A stretch of DNA of 54,111 bases from Hydrogenophaga borbori (GCF_003417535.1 NZ_QVLS01000015.1:1-54111), one strand, 5' to 3'; positions 9,525-19,842 are shown, counted from the first letter of the stretch. The notes: generated by a model from the letters alone, not told the origin. Program-made: numbers and translations.

Positions 9525-11177
9525 TTACTGGCCGTCCCCGTCGACCTCGGCCAGGCGCCCCGCAAAGCCCGAGCGTGCCATCAGCGAGGCCGGCTGCGGT
9601 TGCAGGCCCACGATCTCCAGCCGCCCGCCGCGCCGCCGCAGGGCCTTGTGCAGCTGCTCCAGCGCGTCCAGGCCGGTGGTGTCGAGCGAGACCATCAGGT
9701 GCGCGTCCAGCAGCAGGTGCAGCGGCCCGGGCGCGGCCTCCACCTCGGTGACGATGGGGTCGATCTTGGTGACCGCGCCGAAGAACAGCGAGCCGTAGAG
9801 CCGCCAGGTCTGGCGGCCGTCCTCGCGTTGCAGCGGCTCGGCGCTGAAGATGTCGCGCTGGCGCCGCACGAACAGCACCACCGCCAGCACCAGGCCCAGC
9901 TCCACGGCCACGGTGAGGTCGAAGACGATGGTGACCGAGAAGGTGGTCAGCAGCATCAGCCGGTAGTGGTTGCTGAAGTGCTTCAGGCGGGCGAACTCGC
10001 GCCACTCGCCCATGTTCCAGGCCACGAACAGCAGCACGCCGGCCAGTACGGCGAGCGGGATGTGAAAGGCCAGCGGCGCCGCCGCCAGCACCACCACCGT
10101 CAGCGTGAGCGAGTGCACCATGCCCGCGACCGGCGAGGCCGCGCCGGCGCGGATGTTGGTGACGGTGCGCGCGATGGTGCCCGTGACCGGCATGCCGCCG
10201 AAAAAGGGCACCACCGCGTTGGCCACGCCCTGGGCCATCAGTTCCTGGTTCGGGTCGTGCTTTCGCGCCTCGGCGAGCTGGTCGGCCACGCGCGCGCACA
10301 GCAGCGACTCCACCGCCCCGAGCAGCGCGATGGTCAGGGTGGGCGTGACCAGCAGGCGCACGGTATCCCACGAGAAATCGGGCAGCGCGAAGGCCGGCAG
10401 GCCCTGCGGGATGCCGCCGAACCGCGTGCCGATGGTCTCCACCGGCAGCTGCAGTGCCCAGGCCAGCAGCGAGAGGGTGAGCAGCGCCACCACCGGTCCC
10501 GGCACCCGCGAGGTCGCGCGCAGGGCGCCGGGCACCTCCAGGTTGTCCAGCTGGCGGCGAAAGCGCGAGTCGGTGGCCCACAGGCGCGGCCACACGAACA
10601 GGCCCAGCACGCACAGCGCGCCCAACAGCAGCGCCCAGGGGTTGACGGTGTCCAGGTGGCGGCCCATGGTGGCCATCTGGCCGAAGAAGTTGGCTGGCAT
10701 GTGCGGCACGCGCAGGCCCAGCAGATCGCGCAGCTGCGACAGCGCGATCAGCACCGCGATGCCATTGGTGAAGCCGATCACCACGCTGACCGGCACGTAG
10801 CGCACCAGCGCGCCCAGGCGGAACAGGCCCAGCAGGAACAGCAGCACGCCGGCGCTGGCGGTCGAGATCAGCAGGTTGGCCACGCCGTAGCGCTCGACGA
10901 TGCCGTAGACGATGACGATGAAGGCGCCCGCCGGCCCCGCGATCTGCACCGAGGTGCCGCCCAGCAGCGAGACCAGCAGCCCGCCGATGATGGCCGTCCA
11001 CAGCCCCGCCTGGGGCGGCAGGCCGCTCGCGATGGCGAAGGCCATGGCCAGCGGCAGCGCCACGATGCCCACCGTGACGCCCGCCCCGAGATCGCGCGCG
11101 AAGCGGCCGCCGTCGTAGCCGCGCAGGTCCGCCAGCAGGCGCGGGCGAAACGGTGCGAGGGGTGGCAGGCCAGGCAT
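9525..11177 (-). CDS. SulP-family anion transporter with STAS domain
   Basis: A 550-residue inner-membrane protein. Residues ~25-400 form the multi-spanning SulP core: the VALPLAMAFAIASGLPPQAGLW motif region, then a second family block with GLIGG-like small-residue turns (AIIGGLLVSLLGG) and GFTNGIAVLIALSQL. The cytoplasmic C-terminus carries a STAS domain with VSLDTTGLDALEQL, the position equivalent to the regulatory serine/threonine site of anti-sigma-factor antagonists. SulP proteins move sulfate, bicarbonate or other small anions, usually with sodium or protons; the substrate cannot be read from sequence. It is divergent from the BamE-like lipoprotein gene, with ~100 bp between them, and heads a likely unit with DUF3460, scpA and nadB. 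Confidence 0.92.
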   Translation of the reverse strand: MPGLPPLAPFRPRLLADLRGYDGGRFARDLGAGVTVGIVALPLAMAFAIASGLPPQAGLWTAIIGGLLVSLLGGTSVQIAGPAGAFIVIVYGIVERYGVANLLISTASAGVLLFLLGLFRLGALVRYVPVSVVIGFTNGIAVLIALSQLRDLLGLRVPHMPANFFGQMATMGRHLDTVNPWALLLGALCVLGLFVWPRLWATDSRFRRQLDNLEVPGALRATSRVPGPVVALLTLSLLAWALQLPVETIGTRFGGIPQGLPAFALPDFSWDTVRLLVTPTLTIALLGAVESLLCARVADQLAEARKHDPNQELMAQGVANAVVPFFGGMPVTGTIARTVTNIRAGAASPVAGMVHSLTLTVVVLAAAPLAFHIPLAVLAGVLLFVAWNMGEWREFARLKHFSNHYRLMLLTTFSVTIVFDLTVAVELGLVLAVVLFVRRQRDIFSAEPLQREDGRQTWRLYGSLFFGAVTKIDPIVTEVEAAPGPLHLLLDAHLMVSLDTTGLDALEQLHKALRRRGGRLEIVGLQPQPASLMARSGFAGRLAEVDGDGQ

Positions 11178-11278
11178 GGGCCGATGTTACCGATGGCTAC
11201 CGGCGCCGCAAGGCAAGGTCCTACACTGCCGCTCACACCGGCAGACCCCTGCCGGCCGCCAGGACAGAAGGAGCCCGC

Positions 11279-11803
11279 ATGACCCGACCGAACACCCGCA
11301 GCGCCTGGTGGCGCCTGGGCCGCCTGATCACCGGCGTGCTCGCCGCCGTCGGCTTCGTGGGCGCCTGCGATCTGCAGAACATCGCCGAGCTGGAGCCCGG
11401 CGTGTCCACCGAGGCCGACGTGCGCGAGAAGTTCGGCCAGCCCGAGGCCGTGTGGGAAGGCGAGGAGGGCGCGCAGATCTATGAGTACAACCGCCAGCCC
11501 GAGGGCGTGGTGAACTACATGGTCACCATCGGCGCCGACGGCGTGCTGGTGAAGGTCTCGCAGGTGCTGACCGAAGAGAACTTCGCCAAGGTGCAGCCCG
11601 GCATGCCGCTGGAGCAGGTGCGCCGCCTGCTCGGCAAGCCGCGCAAGGTGCAGACCTTCCCGCTCAATGGCGAAACGCACCAGGACTGGCGCTTCCAGGC
11701 CAAGGGCCAGACCGAGCCCATGATCTTCAGCGTGGCCTTCGACAAGGACCTGCGCGTGATCAAGTCCGGGACCATGCCGGACCCGGACCTGCAGAAGCGC
11801 TAG
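11279..11803 (+). CDS. lipoprotein with two tandem BamE/SmpA-like domains
   Basis: A 174-residue protein beginning with a signal-like segment that ends VGFVGAC, a plausible lipobox, so it is probably an outer-membrane lipoprotein. Two copies of the short BamE/SmpA/OmlA-type fold signature follow one another: LEPGVSTEADVREKFGQP near residue 40 and VQPGMPLEQVRRLLGKP near residue 105, each followed by beta-strand-rich sequence with aromatic residues. BamE proper is a single-domain ~110-residue subunit of the outer-membrane barrel assembly machine, so this tandem form is best called BamE-like rather than bamE. The ATG at 11279 follows an AGGAG-type ribosome site. It ends one base from the convergent metG stop. 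Confidence 0.82.
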   Translation: MTRPNTRSAWWRLGRLITGVLAAVGFVGACDLQNIAELEPGVSTEADVREKFGQPEAVWEGEEGAQIYEYNRQPEGVVNYMVTIGADGVLVKVSQVLTEENFAKVQPGMPLEQVRRLLGKPRKVQTFPLNGETHQDWRFQAKGQTEPMIFSVAFDKDLRVIKSGTMPDPDLQKR

Positions 11804-11804
11804 C

Positions 11805-13856
11805 TCAGCGCACCCGCATGCCCGGCACGGCGCCGGGCGTGGGCTCCAGCACGAAGATGCCGGGCTGGGCCTTCTCGTCGGCGTGGCTCGCGGCCAGCAC
11901 CATGCCCTCGCTCACGCCGAACTTCATCTTGCGCGGCGCCAGGTTGGCCACCAGCACGGTGAGCTTGCCCTTGAGCTGCTCGGGCTGGTAGGCGCTGGCG
12001 ATGCCGCTGAAGACGTTGCGCGTTGTTCCCTCGCCCACGTCGAGCGTGAGGCGCAGCAGCTTGGTGGAGCCCTCCACGCGCTCGCAGTCCACGATTCGGG
12101 CGATGCGCAGGTCGATCTTGGCGAAGTCGTCGATGGTGATGGTCTCGGCCAGGGCCTCGCCGCCGGGCAGCGGCGCCGCTGCCACCGGCGCGGGCGGTGG
12201 CTCGAACAGCGCCTCCAGCTGCTTGGGGTCCACGCGCTGCATCAGGTGCTGGTAGGCCTGGATGGCGTGGCCGGTCCCCAGCAGGTGGGCCGCGTCGGCC
12301 CATTGCAGGGGCTGGACCTGCAGGAAGGTCTCGACCTGCGCGGCCAGCGCCGGCAGCACGGGCTTGAGGTAGAGCGTGAGCAGGCGGAAGGCCTCGATGC
12401 AGGTGCTGCAGACGTCGTGCAGCCGGGCCTCCTGGCCGTCCTGCTTGGCCAGCTCCCAGGGCTTGTTCTGGTCCACGTAGGCGTTGACCTGGTCGGCCAG
12501 GCCCATCACCTCGCGCAGCGCCTTGCCGTACTCGCGCGCATCAAACAGCGCGGCGATGGCCGGGGCCTTGGCCTGCAGCGCCTGCAGCAGGGCCGCGCCG
12601 TCGGCCGAGGCCGCGCCCAGCTGGCCGTTGAAGCGCTTGGCGATGAAACCGGCCGCGCGGCTGGCGATGTTGATGAACTTGCCGATCAGGTCGCTGTTGA
12701 CCCGCAGTTGGAAGTCTTCCTGGTTGAAGTCCAGGTCCTCGTTGCGCGCCGTGAGCTTGGCCGCCAGGTAGTAGCGCAGCCATTCCGGGTTCATGCCCAG
12801 GCTCAGGTACTTCAAGGGGTCCAGGCCGGTGCCGCGGCTTTTGCTCATCTTCTCTCCGTTGTTCACGGTGAGGAAGCCATGGACGAAGACGGCGTTGGGC
12901 GTCTTGCGGCCGCTGAAGTGCAGCATGGCCGGCCAGAACAGCGTGTGGAAGGTGATGATGTCCTTGCCGATGAAGTGGTACTGCTCGGTGGACGGGTCGG
13001 CCATGAAGGCGGCGTAGTCGATGCCCTGGCGGCCCAGCCAGTTCTTCAGCGAGGCCAGGTAGCCCACGGGCGCGTCCAGCCACACGTAGAAGTACTTGCC
13101 CGGCGCGTCAGGGATCTCGATGCCGAAGTAGGGCGCGTCGCGCGAGATGTCCCAGTCGCCCAGCTTGGTCTGGCCGTTCTCGTCGGGCGCGATCCATTCG
13201 CTGATCTTGTTCAGCACCTCGGGCTGCACGGCGCCGCTGGTGGTCCACTGCTTGAGGAAGGCCAGGCAGCGCGGGTCGGACAGCTTGAAGAAGAAGTGCT
13301 CGGAGTGCTTGAGCACCGGCTTGGCGCCCGACAGCGCCGAGTAGGGGTTGATGAGGTCGGTGGGGCTGTAGACCTTGCCGCAGACCTCGCAGTTGTCGCC
13401 GTACTGGTCTTTGGCGTGGCAGTTCGGGCACTCGCCCTTGATGAAGCGGTCGGGCAGGAACATGTTCTTCTCGGGGTCGAAGAACTGCTCGATGGTGCGC
13501 GTCTCGATCAGGCCGGCGGCCTTCAGGTCCTTGTAAATGGCCTGCGCCAGTTCGTGGTTCTCGGGCGCGTCGGTGCTGTGCCAGTTGTCGAAGGCGATGT
13601 GGAAACCGTCGAGGTAGGGCTTGCGGCCCGCCGCGATGTCGGCCACGAACTGCTGCGGCGTTTTGCCGGCCTTGTCGGCCGCGATCATGATCGGCGCGCC
13701 GTGCGCGTCGTCGGCGCAAACGAAGTGCACCGTGTGCCCCTGCATGCGCTGGAACCGCACCCAGATGTCGGCCTGGATGTACTCCATGATGTGGCCAACG
13801 TGGAAGTGGCCGTTGGCGTACGGCAATGCGGTGGTGACGAAGAGCTGGCGGGGCAT
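11805..13856 (-). CDS. metG: methionyl-tRNA synthetase
   Basis: A 683-residue class I aminoacyl-tRNA synthetase that charges tRNA-Met. The HIGH-type signature appears as [16 protein letters not shown] near the N-terminus. The zinc knuckle CPNC…CEVC lies around residues 142-162, and KMSKS is at about residue 337 in [12 protein letters not shown]. The C-terminal ~110 residues (from [16 protein letters not shown]) are the tRNA-binding/dimerisation domain found in long MetRS forms. The ATG at 13856 ([16 protein letters not shown]) is the standard family start; an in-frame extension upstream is not needed. It is transcribed away from the paralogous pair at 14034-18594 and convergently with the BamE-like gene. 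Confidence 0.97.
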   Translation of the reverse strand: MPRQLFVTTALPYANGHFHVGHIMEYIQADIWVRFQRMQGHTVHFVCADDAHGAPIMIAADKAGKTPQQFVADIAAGRKPYLDGFHIAFDNWHSTDAPENHELAQAIYKDLKAAGLIETRTIEQFFDPEKNMFLPDRFIKGECPNCHAKDQYGDNCEVCGKVYSPTDLINPYSALSGAKPVLKHSEHFFFKLSDPRCLAFLKQWTTSGAVQPEVLNKISEWIAPDENGQTKLGDWDISRDAPYFGIEIPDAPGKYFYVWLDAPVGYLASLKNWLGRQGIDYAAFMADPSTEQYHFIGKDIITFHTLFWPAMLHFSGRKTPNAVFVHGFLTVNNGEKMSKSRGTGLDPLKYLSLGMNPEWLRYYLAAKLTARNEDLDFNQEDFQLRVNSDLIGKFINIASRAAGFIAKRFNGQLGAASADGAALLQALQAKAPAIAALFDAREYGKALREVMGLADQVNAYVDQNKPWELAKQDGQEARLHDVCSTCIEAFRLLTLYLKPVLPALAAQVETFLQVQPLQWADAAHLLGTGHAIQAYQHLMQRVDPKQLEALFEPPPAPVAAAPLPGGEALAETITIDDFAKIDLRIARIVDCERVEGSTKLLRLTLDVGEGTTRNVFSGIASAYQPEQLKGKLTVLVANLAPRKMKFGVSEGMVLAASHADEKAQPGIFVLEPTPGAVPGMRVR

Positions 13857-14033
13857 GGTGGCGCTCGTGATGAAACCCTTCATTTTATGGGTGAGAGGAA
13901 CCGCCCCGTCTGGCGGGGGTACTGACGCGGCGATGCATCGGGAAGCGGTCAAAGAGCAACAGGGCAAAGGCATTGGCCAGGCTGCAGACCCCTTCCCGCA
14001 TGGCACCCGTGGTCGATCGAAAGGAACAACCCC

Positions 14034-15425
14034 ATGCAAAAACACAGCGGAACATTTCCCCAAAGCCCCATCCCCCGCTTCCCCTCAAGCCCGAAGAGAG
14101 ACCCGGAGAAGGGCCCCTTGCCCCCGGCGTCTATGCCGTTGGCCACAACGGCGTTGCAGCCGGACACCCCGGAGGACCGCCGCCCCGAAGGCCTGGAAGT
14201 GCGTCCACCTGAGCAGGCCCTCGGCTTCCCCCCTGCGGGCCTGCCAGCGACGCAGACGCAGCGGTTCCTGCCGCTGCTCGCCCTGCCCAAGCCGCACGAC
14301 GAGCCGTCGGTGAAGGCGGTGCTGAAGGAGCTGCTCGACGACGCAGGACACGCGAACGAGAAGGTGCTTCAGGCCTTGTCCCAAGCGACCCCGCAGATCA
14401 AGGCGCTGTTGCTGGAGATGATCACGAAGACCATGGGATCGCCGCATTGCACGACCGGCCAGTTGTGTGCCCTCATCGCGGCCTATGCCCCTCACGTCGC
14501 GCTGCGCCGACTGCTCTCGCCCATCTGGGCGCCCTCGTCACCCGACGAGCCGCCGGTGTCCGGCCTCGATCGCCTCTGCGCGCTCGCCGCACGTTTGGCC
14601 GCTGCGCCCGAGCAACTGAACGCGCTTCAACGCCTGGCCGGCGATCGGTGGTCAAGTCCCACCGCCTGGGACGGGTGGGCTGTTCTCTTCGCCCTGGGAC
14701 AGTTCATCCAGGACTCGCCCCAGGCGGCCCAGTGGGGCGAGGGCTTGACCATCCGGGAGTTTCTGCACCAATCGATGCGGTCTGGCGGCCAAGCCGAGCG
14801 GCGCGCTCTCGTTGACGACCTCTGGTTGTCGGCGGTGGTGAATGGTCTGTCCCCCAAGGTCCTCGACGACCATTTCATGTTCAGCGAGGTGTCGGGCGTG
14901 GCACCGGTATCGAACGTTCTTCGGGACCGCAGTCAGCACCCGCGTTTGCTGGCGCGCCTGTGCCCCGCCCGCTGCTCAGACCTTGGTCAACAGCAACAGC
15001 TCGCGTTGCTGAACGACAACCTGGCGCGCATGGCGGTGCGCAATCCGCGCTTGTTGCCGCTGTTGGCGCCTCAGGGCGGCGATTCATGGTCCAGCGAAGA
15101 TGTGGAACGGGCCACGGCGTCGGTGGAGTTCACTCTGCAGTGGTGGACTGCGTCGGAGGCGTTCGCGCCGCCACTGATCGATCTTCCCCAGGCAGTCCTG
15201 GCCCCCCTCGTGCTGGACGTCGGCCGCTTCTGGAGCGGCCTGGCCAGGCTGAATCCCGAGTGGTGGGACGGCGTGTTGTCGCGCCACCCGTGGTTGGCCC
15301 GTGTCATCGACATCGTGAACGACAGCGATGCCAACAGCGCCAACAACGCCGACAACGCAGGTGCCAGCGACGAGGCGGCAGGCAGCGCCATCGTGCGCTG
15401 GGTGCATCAGCACCTCAAACGATAG
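14034..15425 (+). CDS. unrecognised protein, paralogue of the C-terminal part of its downstream neighbour
   Basis: A 463-residue protein. The start is chosen at an ATG preceded by AAGGA (14021-14025). Residues ~1-75 are proline/serine-rich and look disordered; the rest is alpha-helical in character and rich in Leu, Ala and Trp. There is no signal peptide, membrane span or recognised domain. It is clearly related to the next gene: [13 protein letters not shown] matches SGVDRLLRIASRL, and [17 protein letters not shown] matches RRAFLEDLWVRALVNGL, in the same order and spacing. A low-complexity [12 protein letters not shown] stretch precedes the C-terminus. The disordered N-terminus plus helical body resembles secreted effector proteins, but no secretion signal or system can be identified here, so this is only a suggestion. 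It may form an operon with the gene at 15535. Confidence 0.75.
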   Translation: MQKHSGTFPQSPIPRFPSSPKRDPEKGPLPPASMPLATTALQPDTPEDRRPEGLEVRPPEQALGFPPAGLPATQTQRFLPLLALPKPHDEPSVKAVLKELLDDAGHANEKVLQALSQATPQIKALLLEMITKTMGSPHCTTGQLCALIAAYAPHVALRRLLSPIWAPSSPDEPPVSGLDRLCALAARLAAAPEQLNALQRLAGDRWSSPTAWDGWAVLFALGQFIQDSPQAAQWGEGLTIREFLHQSMRSGGQAERRALVDDLWLSAVVNGLSPKVLDDHFMFSEVSGVAPVSNVLRDRSQHPRLLARLCPARCSDLGQQQQLALLNDNLARMAVRNPRLLPLLAPQGGDSWSSEDVERATASVEFTLQWWTASEAFAPPLIDLPQAVLAPLVLDVGRFWSGLARLNPEWWDGVLSRHPWLARVIDIVNDSDANSANNADNAGASDEAAGSAIVRWVHQHLKR

Positions 15426-15534
15426 GCGCTTGGCCTGAGAACGTGGCCACGCGCTGCCGTCTGCACACGCGCTGTCGTCTGCAGGCCGCGGCGGCGTCGT
15501 GTCGCCGTCCTTGCCCACCTGTCAAGCCAGCCGC

Positions 15535-18500
15535 ATGCGAATGATCAGTCGCTCGCCTTCGACGTCTCCTCGGCGCCTATCGCGTGGGAGCGTTCACGAG
15601 CAGCGCCCGGTGGTCGTGCCACAGAACACCGGCTCGATGCCGCACTCGCCCGGGGGACGCGCCGGGTCCCCGCGGGAGGGGACCGAGCCGCCCACCCCCG
15701 GCGACCTCCAGCCCCTCGTCTTTGCGCGGGGGGCCATGAGCGAGAGCGCGTGGCTCGGCGTGTGCCAAACGATCCAGGCGTTCCAAAGGAAGGACCAGTC
15801 GCCCGCGCGCGTTGGCGACGGTCGCCTGGAGTTCAATGGCCCGGTGGAGCTCGACACGGGCGCAACGACCCACCTGGCCCCGTACATCACAGGGCTGGTG
15901 GCGAAGGGGCAGCATTCGCAGGTCTGCGACTGGCTTGAGGTGCTGGCTCCGGCCACGCGGGCCCAGCTGTTCCTGTCGATGAGCGCCGAAGACAAGGGGG
16001 CGCTCAAAGACCACGCCGACGAGGAGATTCGCCAGCGTTTCCAGGGCGCGCTGTTTGACGTGGCGGCGCACGCTTGCCGGCACATGAATGAGCAGTTCGA
16101 GTACCACGACTTCATCGTCGAGCACGTGAGTGCGCATTGCTCGGCCCACTCGCTCGCCAAGATTGCGCTGCTGCGCCATGACTGGAGCGGCTTCTGGACC
16201 GCCTATCGCGGGTGTACCCCCGAGGACAAGCGCGGCCTCGCGTACGGGGTCTCCGATGCGGTGGGCGGCTTGCACGAGGTGTGGGCCGGCCTTTCGACCC
16301 TGGACCTGTTCGACTGGGTACGCCAGAACGTCGAGGCGGGTTTTGACGCCAGCTTGTCGGCCGGTATGGGCCTGTGCGCGACCTGGCTGGACCGTGCGGA
16401 AGGCGCGGGGGACCCCTTGCGTCGCGCCATCCTGCTCAGCGCCGTGGCGCATGCCTTGACAGAGCGAGGCCCTTCGCCGGAGCAGCTGCCGCTTCAGCTC
16501 GGCGGTTGGGACCGCTTGCTCGAGCGGGCCTGGGCCTGTGAGCTGACGCCGGACCTGCTGGACGCCGTGCCCGAGCGGTACCGCGAACGCCTGCTGTCGG
16601 CGGCGGTGCAGCGGGCGGCCAACGCCGACACGACCCACGCCCTGAATGGGCTGGTCGCTTGCTACCTGGCACTGTGCGATGAACCGCTGGCGAATGCAGA
16701 CGATCGCTGCTGGCTCGGTGACTGCCTGAGGTCGGCGTTCAAAGACCTGCTCGCCGCCGACAGTGGCCTGGACGAGCGGTCGCGGGCCGAGGTGCAAGCG
16801 ATGCAGGCGGCTCTGGACCGGGGCGTGCCGCAACAGCTGGCCCGCCATCTCCAGAATGGTTGCCTCGAGAAGGCCGCCGATTGCATCGCCGAGCTGTGCT
16901 GGTTGGCGGGGCCAGGCGTCGCCCTGGATCACTTCGATCGGCTGGCGCAGGACTTCCAGGCGCTGCTCAAGACCGTTGGCCTGACGTACGGCTTGACCGG
17001 CAAGGGCTTGCACATCCACGAGCTCCCCGAAGAGGACGACGAAGCGCTGCGGCGCATCCAGAAGAAGGCCGATGGGCTGCGCGAGGCGATTCGGCGAGCC
17101 GAGATCACCTGGGCCGAGGACCCCCGGCACACCACACCGCAGGAGCAGGAGCGGCACGCGCGGGAGATGGGGGTGCTTGGGCGGCAGTTGGACAGGACGC
17201 TGGCGCGGTCGGCGACAGTGAAGAGCGAAAGGCGGACGCAGCGGCGGTCGGTGCTCCAGCGCCTGCTGGGGCTGCTGGAGCGCTGCGGGCTGGGCGAAAA
17301 CCACCCTTTGGCGGACGTGGTGCGTCAACACCTGGACAGCGGGGCGGTGCCCCCTTGCGCCAACCCCGAGAGCGCCGGCAGGCAGGCCCGGATGGACCGG
17401 TTGCGGGCCCATATGGAACAACTGGCCCGCCGGGCCTGGCGCCCGGCCTGGGGGGCGTGGTGGGAGACGCGCCACTGGATAGACCGGCTGCTGGACCTGG
17501 GATTGGGCGCTTTCGGGGGCGGCGTGGTCCAGGCGCTGTCGTCCGCCGAGTTCGATGGATGGTGGCGACTCGCCGCCAAAGACCAGAAGGCTTCCGGCCC
17601 CCTGCTGGCGTGCGCCTTGGCGGCGGCCATCGACGGCGAGGCCTGCGGCATCGCCCGCATGGTGTGGCTGTTCGAGCGCTTCGCCGACGGCCTGGATCTG
17701 CGGCGGGTGCTGGTGGCGATGCCGCCTCCTTGGCAGAGCGAGACGCCGGTGTCGGGTGTGGACCGCTTACTGCGCATCGCCAGCCGGCTGATCTCACAGC
17801 GCGACTGGCTGGCCGACAGGGAAAGGCACGCCCATCGCTGGCAGCCGGGGTGGGGGTTGCTGCTGGATTTCTGCCGGTTCGTCGCGGCCAAGCCCGATCC
17901 CGCATCGGCGTCGATGGAGCGGTGGCTCATCGAGTTCTGCCTCGGCCTTGGCCTCGAGGCCGAGCGCGCCGAGGGCCAGCAGCGCAGGGCATTCCTGGAA
18001 GACCTGTGGGTCAGGGCGCTCGTCAATGGGCTGCCGTGCCCCGCGGAACTGCACGCACGGCTGATGGAGAACTACCAATGGCGCGAGCGGATGCAGATTC
18101 ACCTTTGGGACCATGACAACCAGGGGCTGTTTCTTTCCCTGATGGAGCACCCCTTGGGGACACCGGCGGGCGGACCAGCGCCCGTGGTCTTGTTGCGGCA
18201 CAACCTGGCGACAGGGCTGCTGCGCTGCCGTCAGGCCCTGAACGCCGCGCGCGTCGCGGCCTGCGCGCCGAGCGGGTCGCTTGGCCCCGCGTTCCAATGG
18301 GCGGAGCATTGGGCCACCGCCCTGGTGACAGCGTGCCGGGACGTGCTGTCGCGGCCGAACGCCGAGGCGGTGGGCCCGCGCTGGGCCTGGAACCTCGCCG
18401 CGCTCTGGACCGCCGCGGCCGAGACCTTTCCGCAGTGGCTGGACACAGCGATCGCTCAGCACGAGGCCACCTGGGTGAAAACCATGATGGGCCTCTTCAC

Positions 18501-18594
18501 CTCGACAGACATTCCCACGGAGGACAAACCCCAAGCCCTGAAACAGACAGCGCTGGATTGGCGCAAGGCCCTGCTGTCATCGAAAGCGCAGTGA
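15535..18594 (+). CDS. unrecognised ~1020-residue helical protein, paralogue of the upstream gene
   Basis: A protein of about 1019 residues if the ATG at 15535 is used; a GTG at 15499 is in frame and a second ATG lies at 15541, and none has a strong ribosome site, so the start is uncertain. The first ~60 residues are Ser/Pro/Arg-rich and probably disordered. The remainder is Leu/Ala/Trp-rich and helical, with a charged coiled-coil-like stretch around residues 490-570 (EEDDEALRRIQKKADGL and onward). The C-terminal third matches the upstream 463-residue protein, including SGVDRLLRIASRL and FLEDLWVRALVNGL. Trp-rich segments such as AWRPAWGAWW and WQPGWGLLLDF recur, hinting at internal repeats. 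No catalytic motif or transmembrane segment was found. Function unknown; an effector or toxin-like role is a guess from architecture. Confidence 0.75.
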   Translation: MRMISRSPSTSPRRLSRGSVHEQRPVVVPQNTGSMPHSPGGRAGSPREGTEPPTPGDLQPLVFARGAMSESAWLGVCQTIQAFQRKDQSPARVGDGRLEFNGPVELDTGATTHLAPYITGLVAKGQHSQVCDWLEVLAPATRAQLFLSMSAEDKGALKDHADEEIRQRFQGALFDVAAHACRHMNEQFEYHDFIVEHVSAHCSAHSLAKIALLRHDWSGFWTAYRGCTPEDKRGLAYGVSDAVGGLHEVWAGLSTLDLFDWVRQNVEAGFDASLSAGMGLCATWLDRAEGAGDPLRRAILLSAVAHALTERGPSPEQLPLQLGGWDRLLERAWACELTPDLLDAVPERYRERLLSAAVQRAANADTTHALNGLVACYLALCDEPLANADDRCWLGDCLRSAFKDLLAADSGLDERSRAEVQAMQAALDRGVPQQLARHLQNGCLEKAADCIAELCWLAGPGVALDHFDRLAQDFQALLKTVGLTYGLTGKGLHIHELPEEDDEALRRIQKKADGLREAIRRAEITWAEDPRHTTPQEQERHAREMGVLGRQLDRTLARSATVKSERRTQRRSVLQRLLGLLERCGLGENHPLADVVRQHLDSGAVPPCANPESAGRQARMDRLRAHMEQLARRAWRPAWGAWWETRHWIDRLLDLGLGAFGGGVVQALSSAEFDGWWRLAAKDQKASGPLLACALAAAIDGEACGIARMVWLFERFADGLDLRRVLVAMPPPWQSETPVSGVDRLLRIASRLISQRDWLADRERHAHRWQPGWGLLLDFCRFVAAKPDPASASMERWLIEFCLGLGLEAERAEGQQRRAFLEDLWVRALVNGLPCPAELHARLMENYQWRERMQIHLWDHDNQGLFLSLMEHPLGTPAGGPAPVVLLRHNLATGLLRCRQALNAARVAACAPSGSLGPAFQWAEHWATALVTACRDVLSRPNAEAVGPRWAWNLAALWTAAAETFPQWLDTAIAQHEATWVKTMMGLFTSTDIPTEDKPQALKQTALDWRKALLSSKAQ

Positions 18595-18750
18595 GCCGGA
18601 GGGGTGTGCGGGCACCAGGGCGCCTGGCGCTGAACCCCTTCCATGGCGGTGGTGTCCCCACGGCGGTAGACTTTCGCCGCCCCAGAGCACCCGCCCCCGT
18701 ATTCCCCCACGGCGTGGCGGCCATCCCCTCACCCCAGGAGCCATCCCCCC

Positions 18751-19842
18751 ATGCCCGTCGACCAACAGGCGCTGATGCAGGCGCTGCAAGCCGTGCAGGA
18801 CCCGAACACCGGCCGCGACTTCGTTTCCACCAAGGCCCTGAAGAACCTGCAGGTGCAGGACGGCGAGGTGTCCTTCGACGTCGAGCTGGGCTACCCGGCC
18901 AAGAGCCAGATGCCCGCGCTGCGCAAGGCCCTGGTGGCGGCGGCGCGCTCGGTGGCGGGCGTGGACAACGTATCGGTGAACCTGCACACCAAGGTCATTG
19001 CGCACGCCGCGCAGCGCGGCGTGGCGCTGTTGCCGCAGGTGAAGAACATCATCGCCGTGGCCTCGGGCAAGGGCGGCGTGGGCAAGAGCACCACGGCCGT
19101 GAACCTGGCGCTGGCGCTGGCGGCCGAGGGCGCCTCCGTGGGCGTGCTCGATGCCGACATCTACGGCCCCAGCCAGCCCATGATGCTGGGCATCGAGGGC
19201 CGGCCCGAGAGCATCGATGGCCAGACCATGGAGCCGCTGGAAAACTACGGCGTGCAGGTCATCTCCATCGGCTTCCTCATCGACCGCGACGAGGCCATGA
19301 TCTGGCGCGGCCCCATGGCCACGCAGGCGCTGGAGCAGCTGCTGCGCCAGACCAACTGGAAGGACCTCGACTACCTCATCGTCGACATGCCGCCCGGCAC
19401 CGGCGACATCCAGCTCACGCTGTCGCAGCGTGTGCCCATCACGGGCGCGGTGATCGTCACCACGCCGCAGGACATCGCCCTGCTGGACGCGCGCAAGGGC
19501 ATCAAGATGTTCGAGAAGGTGGGCGTGCCCATCCTGGGCATCGTGGAAAACATGGCCGTGCACGTCTGCGAGAAGTGCGGTCACGTGGAGCACATTTTCG
19601 GCGCCGACGGCGGCAAGAACATGGCCGCCGAGTACGGCATGGACTACCTGGGCGCGCTGCCCCTGAACATGAGCATCCGCGTGCAGGCCGACGGCGGCCG
19701 GCCCACCGTGGTGGCCGACCCCGAGGGCGAGATCGCCGGGCTGTACAAGTCGGTGGCGCGGCAGGTGGCCATCAAGATCGCCGCCAAGGCCAAAGACTTC
19801 TCGTCCAAGTTCCCCAGCATCAAGATCTCCAGCGACACCTGA
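18751..19842 (+). CDS. apbC: ApbC/Mrp-type iron-sulfur cluster carrier ATPase
   Basis: A 363-residue P-loop ATPase of the Mrp/NBP35 family, which carries and transfers [4Fe-4S] clusters to apoproteins in the cytoplasm. Residues ~1-90 are the MIP18/DUF59-like N-terminal domain. The deviant Walker A GKGGVGKSTT follows at about residue 108-117, with DADIYGPSQP and VDMPPGTGD as the switch motifs. The metal-binding CEKCG lies near residue 272. The ATG at 18751 is preceded by CAGGAG. Possible clients in this window are the several Fe-S proteins of the box and formate dehydrogenase regions, though this housekeeping protein acts generally. From memory, apbC and metG are close neighbours in many Burkholderiales; here two unknown genes lie between them. 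Confidence 0.95.
   Translation: MPVDQQALMQALQAVQDPNTGRDFVSTKALKNLQVQDGEVSFDVELGYPAKSQMPALRKALVAAARSVAGVDNVSVNLHTKVIAHAAQRGVALLPQVKNIIAVASGKGGVGKSTTAVNLALALAAEGASVGVLDADIYGPSQPMMLGIEGRPESIDGQTMEPLENYGVQVISIGFLIDRDEAMIWRGPMATQALEQLLRQTNWKDLDYLIVDMPPGTGDIQLTLSQRVPITGAVIVTTPQDIALLDARKGIKMFEKVGVPILGIVENMAVHVCEKCGHVEHIFGADGGKNMAAEYGMDYLGALPLNMSIRVQADGGRPTVVADPEGEIAGLYKSVARQVAIKIAAKAKDFSSKFPSIKISSDT

Noticed and set aside
11883..13925. Plus-strand 680-codon open frame opposite metG
   Set aside because: Shadow of metG; the translation is repetitive Val/Gly/Leu/Arg/His sequence typical of antisense GC-rich frames.
13857..14033. Possible HrpX/HrpB-type plant-inducible box (TTCGx-N15-TTCGx) before the paralogous pair
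   Set aside because: No such spaced motif is visible there, nor upstream of 15535 or 21604, so a type III effector call is not supported.
15499..15534. GTG at 15499 as the start of the long paralogue
   Set aside because: Possible, but an ATG is available at 15535 and no ribosome site favours the GTG; kept as an alternative only.
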